Part shown: positions 16,377-25,123 of the stretch, piece by piece
Layout: every line of letters starts with the position of its first letter
How positions within the stretch are numbered: position 1 is the stretch's first letter
NCBI RefSeq assembly: GCF_040215725.1
Contig: NZ_CP157968.1
Span: forward strand, 868,001 to 932,000
DNA: 64,000 nucleotides
Direction: 5' to 3'
Source of the DNA: Rhizobium sp. ZPR4
GTDB lineage: Bacteria > Pseudomonadota > Alphaproteobacteria > Rhizobiales > Rhizobiaceae
Program-made: the position numbers and the translations under genes
The notes under the pieces: generated by a model
Told to the model about the DNA's origin: nothing
Databases searched by the model: none
Seen by the model: only the letters and a program-made list of their open reading frames with translations

Positions 16377-17004
16377 TGAATTCATCGAGGCTTTGGTGAG
16401 CGATCTCACCCCGGTTCGCCGTCATGCCCTGCGGATGCGGCTTGCACTTGCGATCGTTGTCGGCGTGATCGGCGCGGCTGTTGCGCTGCTCATATCGCTC
16501 GCCTTTCGCCCGCATCTGCATCATGTGACGGTGGCGGCGTTCTGGGTGAAGTTTTTATATACAGCCGTATTGATGAGCGCGACGATCGTCGCCCTTGAGC
16601 GGATTGCGCGACCGGAGGGTTCGATTGGCAATATGGTTCGGGTTCTGGGCGCGGCGTTCGGCATCGTCGCGCTGCTGGCAATCGCGCAGCTCGGACTGTC
16701 GCCGGTCTCATCCTATCCGGGTTTGATCGTCGGATTTTCGGCGTCTTTTTGTCCGTTCCTGATCATGGCTTTCGGCGTTCCCGCTTTCTGTGCCAACATG
16801 TGGTTTCTCAGGCGCGCGGCCCCCACGCGTCCAGCGCTTGCCGGTTTTGTGGCGGGTGCCTGCGCCGGCGGCGTCGGCGGCTGGGTGTATTCCTGGGCCT
16901 GCGTCGAAAACGGCATTCCGTTCATCGCGATATGGTACACGCTCGGCATCCTGCTGGGCGGGCTGGTCGGAAGCCTGATCGGCAAATTCAGCCTGCGCTG
17001 GTAG
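16363..17004 (+). CDS. Anti-sigma factor, DUF1109/NrsF family
   Basis: A 213-residue membrane protein with about six hydrophobic helices and a short polar N-terminal tail that would hold the sigma factor. I chose the ATG at 16363, inside the end of the sigma gene, because MTKNDEFIEALVSDL is the usual family start. Cysteines at 130, 143, 167 and 180 include a pair 50 residues apart (Cys130, Cys180), matching the two conserved cysteines reported for Caulobacter NrsF. Loss of binding on metal or oxidant contact would free the sigma factor. Confidence 0.88.
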   Translation: MTKNDEFIEALVSDLTPVRRHALRMRLALAIVVGVIGAAVALLISLAFRPHLHHVTVAAFWVKFLYTAVLMSATIVALERIARPEGSIGNMVRVLGAAFGIVALLAIAQLGLSPVSSYPGLIVGFSASFCPFLIMAFGVPAFCANMWFLRRAAPTRPALAGFVAGACAGGVGGWVYSWACVENGIPFIAIWYTLGILLGGLVGSLIGKFSLRW

Positions 17005-17203
17005 GTTTATCGCGACCAGGCGGCATGCCCCAGGCACGCGGCCGATTGGGTGAGTCCCTGGAGATCGCGGCGCGGATCCGAAGCTTTACCAATTTTCTGG
17101 CGGTGACGGTCATCGCAAGAGCGATCGGCGGGAGACGATCAGGCTTTTTCACGTTATGAATAGCAATCATTGATCCCACCAATCAGACACCGAGGTCTCC
17201 CAC

Positions 17204-18184
17204 ATGGCTTTGAACGTGCTTTTCATTGGCGGCACCGGCCAAATCTCATATCCCTGCGTCGAGCGCGCCGTTGGTCAGGGGCATCGCGTCAGTGTCTATA
17301 ACCGCGGCCTGAGGGGTGACCCCTTGCCGAACGGTGTGACGTCGATCACCGGCGAACTCGGATCGGCCGCCTATGCCGATCTCGCCAAGGCCAATTATGA
17401 CGTCGTCTGCCAGTTCATCGCCTTCACGCCGGATCAGGTTGCGCGCGACGTCGAGGTGTTTGCGGGCCATTGCGGCCAGTACGTTTTCATCTCTTCGGCC
17501 TCGGTCTACGAGAAGCCGGCACGCCATTATGTGATCACCGAGAAGACACCGGCGATCAATCCCTACTGGCCCTATAGTCAGGCCAAGATTGCCTGCGAGG
17601 AATTGCTCGCGGCGTCGAGGAATCTGGCCTGGACGATCGTCCGCCCCAGTCACACCGTGCGTACCGGCCTGCCGATCATGATGGGTGACAGCGACATAAT
17701 GGCGAGACGCATGCTGGATGGCGAGCCCACGATTGTCGCGGGTGATGGCCACACGCCGTGGACACTGACGCGCTCGGTCGATTTCGCAGTGCCTTTCGTC
17801 GCGCTTTTCGGCAAGCAGGCAGCCCTCAATGAAATCTTCCACATCACCTCCGACCGCGCCCATATATGGGACGATATTCAAAAGTCGATCGCCAGGTTGC
17901 TGGGTGTCGAGGCGAAGATCGTCCATGTGCCGACGGATACGCTGATCAAATATAATCCGGATTGGATCGGCCCATTGGTCGGCGACAAGGCCTGGACCGC
18001 GATCTTCGACAATTCGAAGGTCAAGCGCGTGGCGGGCGACTTCACTTGCGCGGAGAGCCTGGATGAAATCCTGGCCGAACCGATCATGCACTTGAAGCAG
18101 CGCCTCGCCAAAAATCGCCCACCAAAGGGCGAGCTTGATGCCCTGATCGACAGAATTTGCGCAGCGCAAAGCGCTTTGGGATAG
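17204..18184 (+). CDS. NAD-dependent epimerase/dehydratase family protein
   Basis: A 326-residue extended short-chain dehydrogenase. The nucleotide-binding glycine motif is FIGGTGQIS near residue 10, and the catalytic YSQAK is followed by CEELL. The pattern FISSASVYEKP is typical of nucleotide-sugar epimerases. The ribosome site GAGGTCTCCCAC is moderate. The substrate is not evident; related single genes in rhizobia are annotated only by family. No partner genes adjoin it. Confidence 0.85.
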   Translation: MALNVLFIGGTGQISYPCVERAVGQGHRVSVYNRGLRGDPLPNGVTSITGELGSAAYADLAKANYDVVCQFIAFTPDQVARDVEVFAGHCGQYVFISSASVYEKPARHYVITEKTPAINPYWPYSQAKIACEELLAASRNLAWTIVRPSHTVRTGLPIMMGDSDIMARRMLDGEPTIVAGDGHTPWTLTRSVDFAVPFVALFGKQAALNEIFHITSDRAHIWDDIQKSIARLLGVEAKIVHVPTDTLIKYNPDWIGPLVGDKAWTAIFDNSKVKRVAGDFTCAESLDEILAEPIMHLKQRLAKNRPPKGELDALIDRICAAQSALG

Positions 18185-18488
18185 GACAGGCATCTTTTGA
18201 GTGCTGCCTAGGGCACTGCCTGTTGATTACCAGCTGAAAATGACCCACTTGCACATTTTACCATTACCCGCTGCGCGCCCCCAACTTGTTGAAAGAGTTG
18301 GTTTTGTTTGCTTCTGTAAGATCGGATTGAAATCCTCACATCCTGGCAGCAATTCGACCGCCTTCTGGAACGGCATACTCATGTCGTGACGGAATAATGC
18401 AAAGGACATTCCGGGGCCGGTGACAACGAACTTGTCGATATTCTGGCGCGCAATGCGGCACGCTCTGTGATGATCCAGCTGGCGGCGC
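18185..18488. other. Intergenic stretch, possible insertion-sequence debris
   Basis: No gene can be supported. The segment near 18232-18260 (GCTGAAAATGACCCACTTGC) looks like the ends of IS21-type elements seen in rhizobia, and a short open stretch reads NELVDILARNAARSVMIQLA near 18425-18485 with no start. Both are too short to assign. Confidence 0.25.
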
Positions 18489-18968
18489 TCAGTCGCAGCG
18501 CTTCGGTGCCTCAAGCGTCTTCACCATCCTGTCAACCAGCGGCCCGAACCGCTTCTGTTGCGCTGCGGGGTACTCGAATGTGAAGCTCCCCATTGCGGCA
18601 TCGCAGAGCGCGATTTGCCGCATGTAGATGATCCGGTCGCCCTTGGTTCCCGAAAAGCTGGCCCATGATGAACCCCGCTTCTCGTAGGTGAACTTCCAGC
18701 CGTCCTCGGTCTCGAACTTCTTCCGAAGGTCACTCTCCTGGCTGAAGCCGCCTTCCGTCAGATAGTTGCCCCAGACCGATAGCTTCGCCGTTCCGTCCGC
18801 GCTCTCGAGACCGATCCCGTCGCCGTTGTCGGACGTCAGAACCGTTTTGAAGTCTGCAGGAAGGTCGATCACGTACCCGAAGCGGCCGTTTTCGTACGGT
18901 TTGAAGTCCGCGGCGACAACCGGCGTGGCGAACACACATACGGCGAAGATGATGGAGAAGCGATACAT
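18489..18968 (-). CDS. Exported protein of unknown function
   Basis: A 159-residue protein with a Sec signal peptide (MYRFSIIFAVCVFATPVVAA). The mature part reads like a small beta-rich domain (GRFGYVIDLPADFKTV, then YEKRGSSWASFSGTKGDRI) and has two cysteines near the C-terminal half and end that could pair. Similar proteins are common in rhizobia without a known role. It stands alone on the minus strand. Confidence 0.72.
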   Translation of the reverse strand: MYRFSIIFAVCVFATPVVAADFKPYENGRFGYVIDLPADFKTVLTSDNGDGIGLESADGTAKLSVWGNYLTEGGFSQESDLRKKFETEDGWKFTYEKRGSSWASFSGTKGDRIIYMRQIALCDAAMGSFTFEYPAAQQKRFGPLVDRMVKTLEAPKRCD

Positions 18969-19424
18969 GGCAGCCCTCTGATGTGTCTCGCGTCAGAGGA
19001 AGTCACGAACACCGATCGGAGGTCAACAGATATCATGCCATCTCAAGGGCGTTGTCCCGGAATCACACGAGATCTTCGTCGGCACTGACGCAGCAGTCTG
19101 GCGTAAACGAGCTGCATAGCTTCACTGTGGGGGATCCTGTGATCGAATATATCGGCCGTGATTTGCTGGGATGGACAACCGTTTGCTATCGCGACGTTGA
19201 ATAGCTACGGCGTGAACCGGAGCCGGTCTTGCGCGGTGTACGTGAAGTAGATCTTGGTACTAAATACTGTAACAGGTATTTGATATAATTGGAGGATTTT
19301 GCTCAAAAGTCGATATGGCTGATTCGATCCCCGTGGGTTTGTATCTCTTCAAGAGCATAAGCTTATCAGATTGCTGGCAAACAGCAGCTTTGGGGCGCGT
19401 GTCCGGCAATACTCCCGATTTAGC
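18969..19424. other. Gene-free stretch with an old promoter region
   Basis: About 450 bases without a supportable gene; short open frames here lack ribosome sites and family resemblance. The only structured part is the dyad and TATAAT at 19262-19289. Confidence 0.5.
19262..19289 (+). promoter_or_regulatory. Dyad operator abutting a TATAAT box
   Basis: AAATACTGTAACAGGTATTT at 19262-19281 has perfect six-base arms and a CTGT/ACAG core. A consensus TATAAT follows at 19284-19289, then GGAGG. This is the layout of a repressor-controlled promoter, although the gene after it is broken. Confidence 0.45.
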
Positions 19425-19850
19425 ACTTCACTTGCGCGATGGACCGACAGAAGCCAAGGGCCTAGACCCTAGACGGGACCCAACAAGAGGCTGTTTTCTG
19501 CTTTTGTCGATGACCTTCTTGTCAAAGGTCGCATGGAGAAGCTCGCGGGCTATATCGATGGCGACAGATATATCCAGCACAACCCGCAAATCGGTGATGG
19601 CCTGTCGGAACTGGGCGCAGCTCTGAAAGCAATGACGGACGCTGGCATAACTATGAAGTGCGACACGGTCTACAGGGTTCTTGGCAAGGGGAATTTTGTC
19701 CTGACGGTTAGCGAAGGCACATTCGCGGGCAAGCTAACGTCGTTCTGCGACCTGCTCCGGATCGAGAACGGCAATATCGCCGAGCGCTGGGATACGATCG
19801 AAACCATCCTGGCCAAGGCCGATTGGCAGAACCAGAACGGCAAATTCTGA
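19425..19850 (+). pseudogene. Broken NTF2/SnoaL-like gene
   Basis: The C-terminal part is intact from an ATG at 19533 (105 residues: MEKLAGYIDGDRYIQHNP, later GNFVLTVSEGTFAG, ending WQNQNGKF) and matches the end of NTF2-like proteins of the SnoaL fold. In the same frame upstream NKRLFSAFVDDLLVKGR clearly belongs to the protein but is cut by a stop at 19470. The preceding piece, LHLRDGPTEAKGLDPRRDP, lies in another frame. The gene has therefore suffered a frameshift and loss of its start. A shortened protein could still be made. Confidence 0.65.
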
Positions 19851-20029
19851 CATTTCGCGGGTCTTCGGCCCCTGGTCGACTTCTGTCCGGCCAATTCGAG
19901 CGGGCTGCTCCACAGGCTGACGGCCTGAAACGTGACCGCGGTCGCATGAACATCGTAGCGGCGACAAGTCGCTGATTCGAGGTCTGTTAGAACCGCGGCT
20001 TGCATAGTGGCTTTAGAAAGATCGCTGAT

Positions 20030-20170
20030 GTCGAACAAGCGATCGGGAATTGATTGATGTGGCTTGGAGGGCGCGAACGCCCTCCAAGCTCTCGACGATT
20101 TTATCAAGCGTCACGTTCTTGCGATCCTCAACCATCTCGACGACAACGCTTCGCGTGTTTCAACGACCGC
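20030..20170 (-). pseudogene. Possible IS630-type transposase fragment
   Basis: The minus strand reads VVVEMVEDRKNVTLDKIVES, then LEGVRAL, and later SRSLVRHQRSF before a stop. This resembles the N-terminal helix-turn-helix part of IS630-family transposases (typically DRKDVTLDE and SRSALWRFFDRH). There is no start and no further homologous stretch. The hairpin at 20062-20089 lies within it. Confidence 0.35.
20062..20089. terminator. Strong symmetric hairpin
   Basis: GCTTGGAGGGCG pairs perfectly with CGCCCTCCAAGC around a four-base loop that reads TTCG on the minus strand, a very stable tetraloop. It stands about 100 bases after the ALDH stop and about 210 bases after the NTF2-like stop, so it may halt transcripts from both sides. 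No U-run follows. Confidence 0.45.
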
Positions 20171-20187
20171 GGGCGCAGTCTTGGCGC

Positions 20188-21633
20188 TCAGAACGGATAA
20201 TGCTGCGCCGGATCCTCGATGGTGATCCAACGGAGATCGGTGAATTCGGCAATGGCTGCCTTACCACCGAAGCGGCCGTAGCCGCTGCCCTTGACACCGC
20301 CGAACGGCATCTGCGCCTCATCGTTCAAAGTCGGGCCGTTGATGTGGCAAATGCCGGACTGGATGCGGCCGGCGACCGCAAGCGCCCGCTGCACATCGGC
20401 GCTGAAGACCGCCGACGAAAGACCGTATTCGGTATCGTTGGCAACCCGCACGGCCTCATCCTCGTTTGCCACACGGATGATCGGCTTTACTGGCCCGAAG
20501 GATTCTTCGCCATAGACACGCATATCCGGCGTGACGAAATCGAGCAGCGTTGCCTCGACCACGGTGCCGGTGCGCTTGCCGCCGGCGACGAGCTTGGCAC
20601 CCTTTGCCTGAGCGTCAGCGATCAGCTCTTCCATCTTCTTAGCAGCTTCGAGGCTGATCAACGAGCCGAGGACAACATGGCCGCGCGGATCGCCGGCGGG
20701 CAATACGGCCGCACGTGCCGCAAGCTTGGCGACGAAGGTATCCGCGATCGCTTGATGCACGATGATACGCTCGGTCGACATGCAGATTTGGCCCTGATGC
20801 ATGAAGGCGCCGAAGATAGCAGCGTTGACCGCACCATCGATATCCGCATCCTCAAGCACAACCAGAGGCGCCTTGCCGCCGAGTTCCAGAAGAGCTGGCT
20901 TCAGATGCTTGCCGCTGAGCTCGGCGATGATCTTGCCGACCTTCGTTGAACCGGTGAAATTGACACGGCGAACGGCGGGGTGAGCAATCAGTGCCTCGAC
21001 GACACCAGGTGCGTCCTCCGGCGCATTGGTAATCACGTTGATGACGCCAGCCGGCAGACCGGCTTCGGTCAGTGCGGTTGCGATCAGCCGTTGCGTGCCG
21101 GGGCACTGTTCGGATGCCTTGAGGATCACGGTATTGCCGCATGCAATCGGCATGGCAATGGCGCGCGTTGCCAGGATCACAGGTGCATTCCAGGGCGCGA
21201 TGGCGAGGCAAACGCCGGCCGCCTGACGCACGCCCATGGCAAGCGTGCCAGGCTTGTCGGACGGGATGATCTCGCCGCCGATCTGCGTCGTCATGGCAGC
21301 CGCCTCGCGCAAGATATTGGCCGCGAGCATGACGTTGAAGCCGGCCCAGGGTGCGGTCGCTCCCGTCTCCTCCATCATCAGCTTCGTAAACTCGCCGACC
21401 TTGGCGTCCATGATATCTGCGGCCTTGGCCAGGATCGTACGGCGCTGCCCAGGACCTGTACTCGACCATGCGGGAAAGGCGTTAGAGGCAGCCTCGATCG
21501 CGGCGGCGACATCCTCAGGCTCTGCGGCCGGCGCCGTGCTTGCCAGCTCTCCCGTGAAAGGATCATGTCGGTTATAGGTGCGGCCGCTGGCCGCCGGCTT
21601 GTCGACGCCGTTGATGAGAAGGGAAATGTTCAT
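20188..21633 (-). CDS. Aldehyde dehydrogenase (coniferyl-aldehyde/vanillin type), copy 1
   Basis: A 481-residue NAD(P)-dependent aldehyde dehydrogenase. The general base lies in LELGGKAPLV, the nucleophile cysteine in GQICMSTERI, and FTGSTKVGKII is the cofactor-binding motif. It is close to the enzyme at 27260-28711 and less close to 38884-40356. The vanillin/salicylaldehyde dehydrogenase branch fits best. It is the last gene of the operon, 27 bases after the coniferyl-alcohol-dehydrogenase-like gene, so oxidation of coniferyl aldehyde to ferulate is a likely role (CalB function). The exact aldehyde cannot be read from sequence. Confidence 0.88.
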   Translation of the reverse strand: MNISLLINGVDKPAASGRTYNRHDPFTGELASTAPAAEPEDVAAAIEAASNAFPAWSSTGPGQRRTILAKAADIMDAKVGEFTKLMMEETGATAPWAGFNVMLAANILREAAAMTTQIGGEIIPSDKPGTLAMGVRQAAGVCLAIAPWNAPVILATRAIAMPIACGNTVILKASEQCPGTQRLIATALTEAGLPAGVINVITNAPEDAPGVVEALIAHPAVRRVNFTGSTKVGKIIAELSGKHLKPALLELGGKAPLVVLEDADIDGAVNAAIFGAFMHQGQICMSTERIIVHQAIADTFVAKLAARAAVLPAGDPRGHVVLGSLISLEAAKKMEELIADAQAKGAKLVAGGKRTGTVVEATLLDFVTPDMRVYGEESFGPVKPIIRVANEDEAVRVANDTEYGLSSAVFSADVQRALAVAGRIQSGICHINGPTLNDEAQMPFGGVKGSGYGRFGGKAAIAEFTDLRWITIEDPAQHYPF

Positions 21634-21660
21634 CTCTTGTCTCCTGATGAGGATGCTATT

Positions 21661-22446
21661 TCAAAAACCGAGCACGTCGGCATTGATAGAGGCTTCAAGG
21701 CCGCCATCGACGGGAAGATTGGCGCCGCTGATCCAGCGTGCCCCGTCGGAGCACAGGAACAGGATTGCAGGCGCGATATCGGCTGATGTTCCTGCCCGCC
21801 CGACGCGCGTGATGTCGCTGTTGACGCGCTCATCGCCGAGCACGGCACGGAATTGCTCGAGGATCGGCGTCTCGACCGGACCGGGGCTGACGGCATTGAC
21901 GCGAATGCCGCGATCCTTGAAGAGAGGCTGGTGCGGGGCACGCATCGTCCAAAGCAGCAGCAGTTCCTTGGAGAGGGGATAGCCTTCCTCGTTCTTCAGT
22001 CCGTGTTCGCTGACCAGCGCGGCAACATCCGGAAAGCCCTCAATCCCAGTCAACCTCGTTGTCCGTTCCAGATTGGCGCGCCAGCCATAACCGGCGATAG
22101 AGGCGACATTGACGATCGCCCCACCTTCGCGCAGCCGAGGCGCGACAGCTTCCGAAAGGGCACGCAGGCCATAGAAGTTGACGGCCAGCGTCGCCGTGAC
22201 GCCGGTGTTTCCTGAAAGGCCGGCGACGTTGGCCAGCGCATCGATGCGGTTGGGCAGTTGCTTGACGATGTCCTCGACGCCAGCGGCAGTCGAGACATCC
22301 CCCTTGATGAAGGAGCTGATGCCCGAGGACGGTTCTCGGATATCGACGCCGATGACATCGGCTCCCATTTGCCCCGCAAGCTCCGCAGCACGCGCGCCGA
22401 TGCCCGAGGCAACGCCGGTAATGAGGATGGTCTTGCCGAAAAGCAT
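21661..22446 (-). CDS. Short-chain dehydrogenase, coniferyl-alcohol dehydrogenase-like, copy 1
   Basis: A 261-residue SDR. The NAD-binding motif is TGVASGIG near residue 10, the catalytic serine is in NVASIAGYG, and the YPLSK motif gives the Tyr/Lys pair. A long insert before YPLSK (GFPDVAALVSEHGLK) is usual in coniferyl-alcohol dehydrogenases (CalA), which oxidise coniferyl alcohol to the aldehyde. It lies between LivM and an aldehyde dehydrogenase on one strand. A second member is at 40447-41214. Confidence 0.85.
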   Translation of the reverse strand: MLFGKTILITGVASGIGARAAELAGQMGADVIGVDIREPSSGISSFIKGDVSTAAGVEDIVKQLPNRIDALANVAGLSGNTGVTATLAVNFYGLRALSEAVAPRLREGGAIVNVASIAGYGWRANLERTTRLTGIEGFPDVAALVSEHGLKNEEGYPLSKELLLLWTMRAPHQPLFKDRGIRVNAVSPGPVETPILEQFRAVLGDERVNSDITRVGRAGTSADIAPAILFLCSDGARWISGANLPVDGGLEASINADVLGF

Positions 22447-22485
22447 GATTTTACCTTTCCTATGAAATGCAGCGAATGCTCGCCG

Positions 22486-23505
22486 CTATTGTTTGTCCTT
22501 GAAGAGATCGGAAATCGTCAGCCGATAACCCACGGGTAAAAGCTGCAGATCGAAGCGGCGTTCGATTTCGCCCCAGAGACCGCGCGGCAAGTAGAGGGAG
22601 AAGAGCACCGCGGTCGCGCCGAGGCCGACCAGATACCAGACCCCTGTTCCACCGAAGACAGTCTCGATGACGAAGAAGAGAATGGCTCCGAGGATCGCGC
22701 CCTCGAACTTGCCGATGCCGCCGACCAGCACCATGAAGATCATGTAGGCGGTCCACTGTACGCTGAAATAGGTTTTGGGCTGGAAGGTGACTGCCGTTGC
22801 CAGCCATAGGCCGCCGGCAACAGCAATGCCGAAGGCGGCAAGAACAAAGAGCAGGCGTTTCGTCGCCGCGACGCGGACACCCACGGATGTTGCTGCCTCC
22901 TCATTGTCGCGGATCGCCTGCATGGCGGCCCCCGCCCGGCTTCGCATCAGAGCAAAGAGCGCTCCGAGAAGAGCGACCATGGCCGTCAGCGCCAGCCAAT
23001 AGATCACACCGCGCCGCGTGCCGCTGTCATAGGCGTTCAAGGAAATCAGTGAGGTCCCGGTTTCGCCCTGTATGAGCCGGTCGAGATTGACGAGAAGATG
23101 GGCAAGCTCGGCAAGCACCCACATGCCGATGGCAAATTCGCCTCCCTTCAGCCGCAACATCAGCCATGAGAGCGGCAGTGATATCGCGCCGGTAACGACG
23201 GCTGCAGCGATGAGTGAGACGAAGGGATCGAGCCCCGCATCTGCCAGACGAATCGTGAAATAGGCGCCAAGGCCGAAGAAAACCTGCTGGCCGACGGAGA
23301 CGAGACCGCCGAAGCCGGCCAGTGCGTTCCACATGGCCGCGAGGATCACGTAGATGAAGAGAGCGGTCATGCGATCGGTAACACCAGCGCTCGAGACGTT
23401 GGGTACGGCGGCGAGAAGACCGATCGCCACCATCATGGCAGCCAGGGTCAATCGTGAGGATGCAGTCCAGCGCTCGACGGAAATTTCAGGTGCGATCGTA
23501 CTCAT
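22486..23505 (-). CDS. Branched-chain-type ABC importer permease LivM
   Basis: A 339-residue inner-membrane permease with about nine hydrophobic segments and the family motifs GLVSVGQQVFFGLGAY and AIRDNEEAATSVGV. It overlaps the upstream LivH gene by four bases (ATGA), so the subunits are made together. HAAT/LIV systems carry amino acids, but close relatives such as the Rhodopseudomonas coumarate importer take up aromatic acids; the flanking catabolic genes point to lignin-derived aromatics here. Confidence 0.9.
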   Translation of the reverse strand: MSTIAPEISVERWTASSRLTLAAMMVAIGLLAAVPNVSSAGVTDRMTALFIYVILAAMWNALAGFGGLVSVGQQVFFGLGAYFTIRLADAGLDPFVSLIAAAVVTGAISLPLSWLMLRLKGGEFAIGMWVLAELAHLLVNLDRLIQGETGTSLISLNAYDSGTRRGVIYWLALTAMVALLGALFALMRSRAGAAMQAIRDNEEAATSVGVRVAATKRLLFVLAAFGIAVAGGLWLATAVTFQPKTYFSVQWTAYMIFMVLVGGIGKFEGAILGAILFFVIETVFGGTGVWYLVGLGATAVLFSLYLPRGLWGEIERRFDLQLLPVGYRLTISDLFKDKQ

Positions 23506-24398
23506 GATGGACTCCGAAGACGTTTGTGGATTTTACCGAGGCTCAGGAAGCCGAACTGGTGTAGCCGCACGAAAAGAACGAGAAGGAAGGCGATATGTCC
23601 GCCGATCAGAAAGCCCTGCGGATGGATCTGGGCGCCGATCGATTGCGCCAGCCCGAGTACGATGCCACCAAGCAGAGTACCCCAGAGCGAACCGGCGCCG
23701 CCGATGACGGCCGCCTCGAAGGCAAACAATAATTGCGGCCCGCCAGAATAGGGATTGAAGGTCGCCCGCATGGCGAGGAACGCGCCGGCAATGCCGACCG
23801 TGGCCATGGTAATCGCGGTCGCAACGGCATTGACGCGGCGCGCATCTATGCCGACGAGGCCGGCTGTATCCGGATCCTCCGCCGTGGCGCGGATCGAGCG
23901 GCCGATGGCAAACCGGCTCAGGAAGAACTGCAGTCCGCCGATAATGACGATTGCCGTCACCATCATCAGCACCGCAAGCTTGCCGACGAACACATGACCC
24001 GGCAGCTGCCAGGACGCATAGGAGAGATTGCCGATGAAGGGGGCGAGCGAGCGCGTATCCGCCCCGAATTGCTCGAACAGCAGGTTGTCGATGACGATTG
24101 ACAAGCCGAAGGTCGTCAGGATCGGCAGCAACGCCCCTCCACGCGCGCTGCGATCGAGGATGAAGCGCTGTAGAAACCAGCCGATGGCAGCCATAACAGG
24201 CAGCATGATCAGCAAGCCGATGAAGGGCGGAATGCCAAGTTTCGCCGCCAGCAGCCAGAGGCCATAGGCAGCGACGACAGCAAGGCTGCCATGCGCAAGA
24301 TTGATGATGCGCATGACGGAGAACATGAAGGATAGGCCACAGGCGATGACGGCATAGTAACCGCCGAGCAGAATGCCTTGGATGAGGGTGTTGGTCAC
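23502..24398 (-). CDS. Branched-chain-type ABC importer permease LivH
   Basis: A 298-residue permease with about eight hydrophobic helices and the LivH marks QGILLGGYYAVIACGLSF, NLAHGSLAV and IRATAEDPDTAGLVGID. Four-base overlaps join it to both neighbours (the LivF stop and the LivM start), as in a single coupled transcript. It would form the translocation pore with LivM. Confidence 0.9.
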   Translation of the reverse strand: MTNTLIQGILLGGYYAVIACGLSFMFSVMRIINLAHGSLAVVAAYGLWLLAAKLGIPPFIGLLIMLPVMAAIGWFLQRFILDRSARGGALLPILTTFGLSIVIDNLLFEQFGADTRSLAPFIGNLSYASWQLPGHVFVGKLAVLMMVTAIVIIGGLQFFLSRFAIGRSIRATAEDPDTAGLVGIDARRVNAVATAITMATVGIAGAFLAMRATFNPYSGGPQLLFAFEAAVIGGAGSLWGTLLGGIVLGLAQSIGAQIHPQGFLIGGHIAFLLVLFVRLHQFGFLSLGKIHKRLRSPS

Positions 24399-25123
24399 GA
24401 GACGCTCCTCTCGGCTGTCGCCCGATGCAGGCCGAAATAGGCTCGGGTCACCTCTTCGCGCGTCACGCTATTTGCCGGTCTGTCGAGCACGATACTGCCC
24501 TCCAGCATGCAGATGACGCGGGTTGCGACGCTCATGGTGCGTGCCAGATCCTGTTCGACAAGCACGATGGTCGTGCCCGAAGATAAGAGCCCTTGCAGTT
24601 GCTGATAGACGCGATCGACGACGAGCGGCGACAGGCCGAGGGAAACCTCGTCGAGTAGCAAAATGTCGGGGTTGCTCATCAGCGCCCGTCCGATCGCGGT
24701 GGCCTGTTGTTCGCCACCCGACAGATGACCGGTCTTGGCGTGCCGGCGCGGTTTCAGGTTTGGAAAGGCATCGAAGATCCGCTCGATTGTCCACTCACCC
24801 GTGCGGCCGGCACTGGTGCCGAGCAGCAAATTTTCCTCGACCGTCATCTGCGAGAATAGTCGCCGCCCCTCCGGAACGAGTGCAATGCCCCTGGCGATAC
24901 GTTTATGCGACGGAACGGTCGTGACATCTTCGCCGTCAAGCACGATCTGGCCGGCAGCAGGCAGATGCGCACCGGCAATGGAACGCAGCAGCGTCGTCTT
25001 GCCCGCGCCATTGGCGCCGACGAGCGCCAGCACCTCTCCCTTGGCGAGATCGAAACTGATGCCGCGCACCGCCTGCAGCAGCCCGTGTCGAACATCGAGA
25101 TTGCGAACGGAAAGAATGCTCAT
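24395..25123 (-). CDS. Branched-chain-type ABC importer ATPase LivF
   Basis: A 242-residue ABC ATPase. Walker A GANGAGKTT, signature LSGGEQQATAIGRALM and Walker B ILLLDEVSLGLSP are all intact; VPEGRRLFSQMTVEENL is the LivF signature. It overlaps LivG and LivH by four bases each. It energises aromatic uptake together with LivG. Confidence 0.92.
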   Translation of the reverse strand: MSILSVRNLDVRHGLLQAVRGISFDLAKGEVLALVGANGAGKTTLLRSIAGAHLPAAGQIVLDGEDVTTVPSHKRIARGIALVPEGRRLFSQMTVEENLLLGTSAGRTGEWTIERIFDAFPNLKPRRHAKTGHLSGGEQQATAIGRALMSNPDILLLDEVSLGLSPLVVDRVYQQLQGLLSSGTTIVLVEQDLARTMSVATRVICMLEGSIVLDRPANSVTREEVTRAYFGLHRATAERSVS

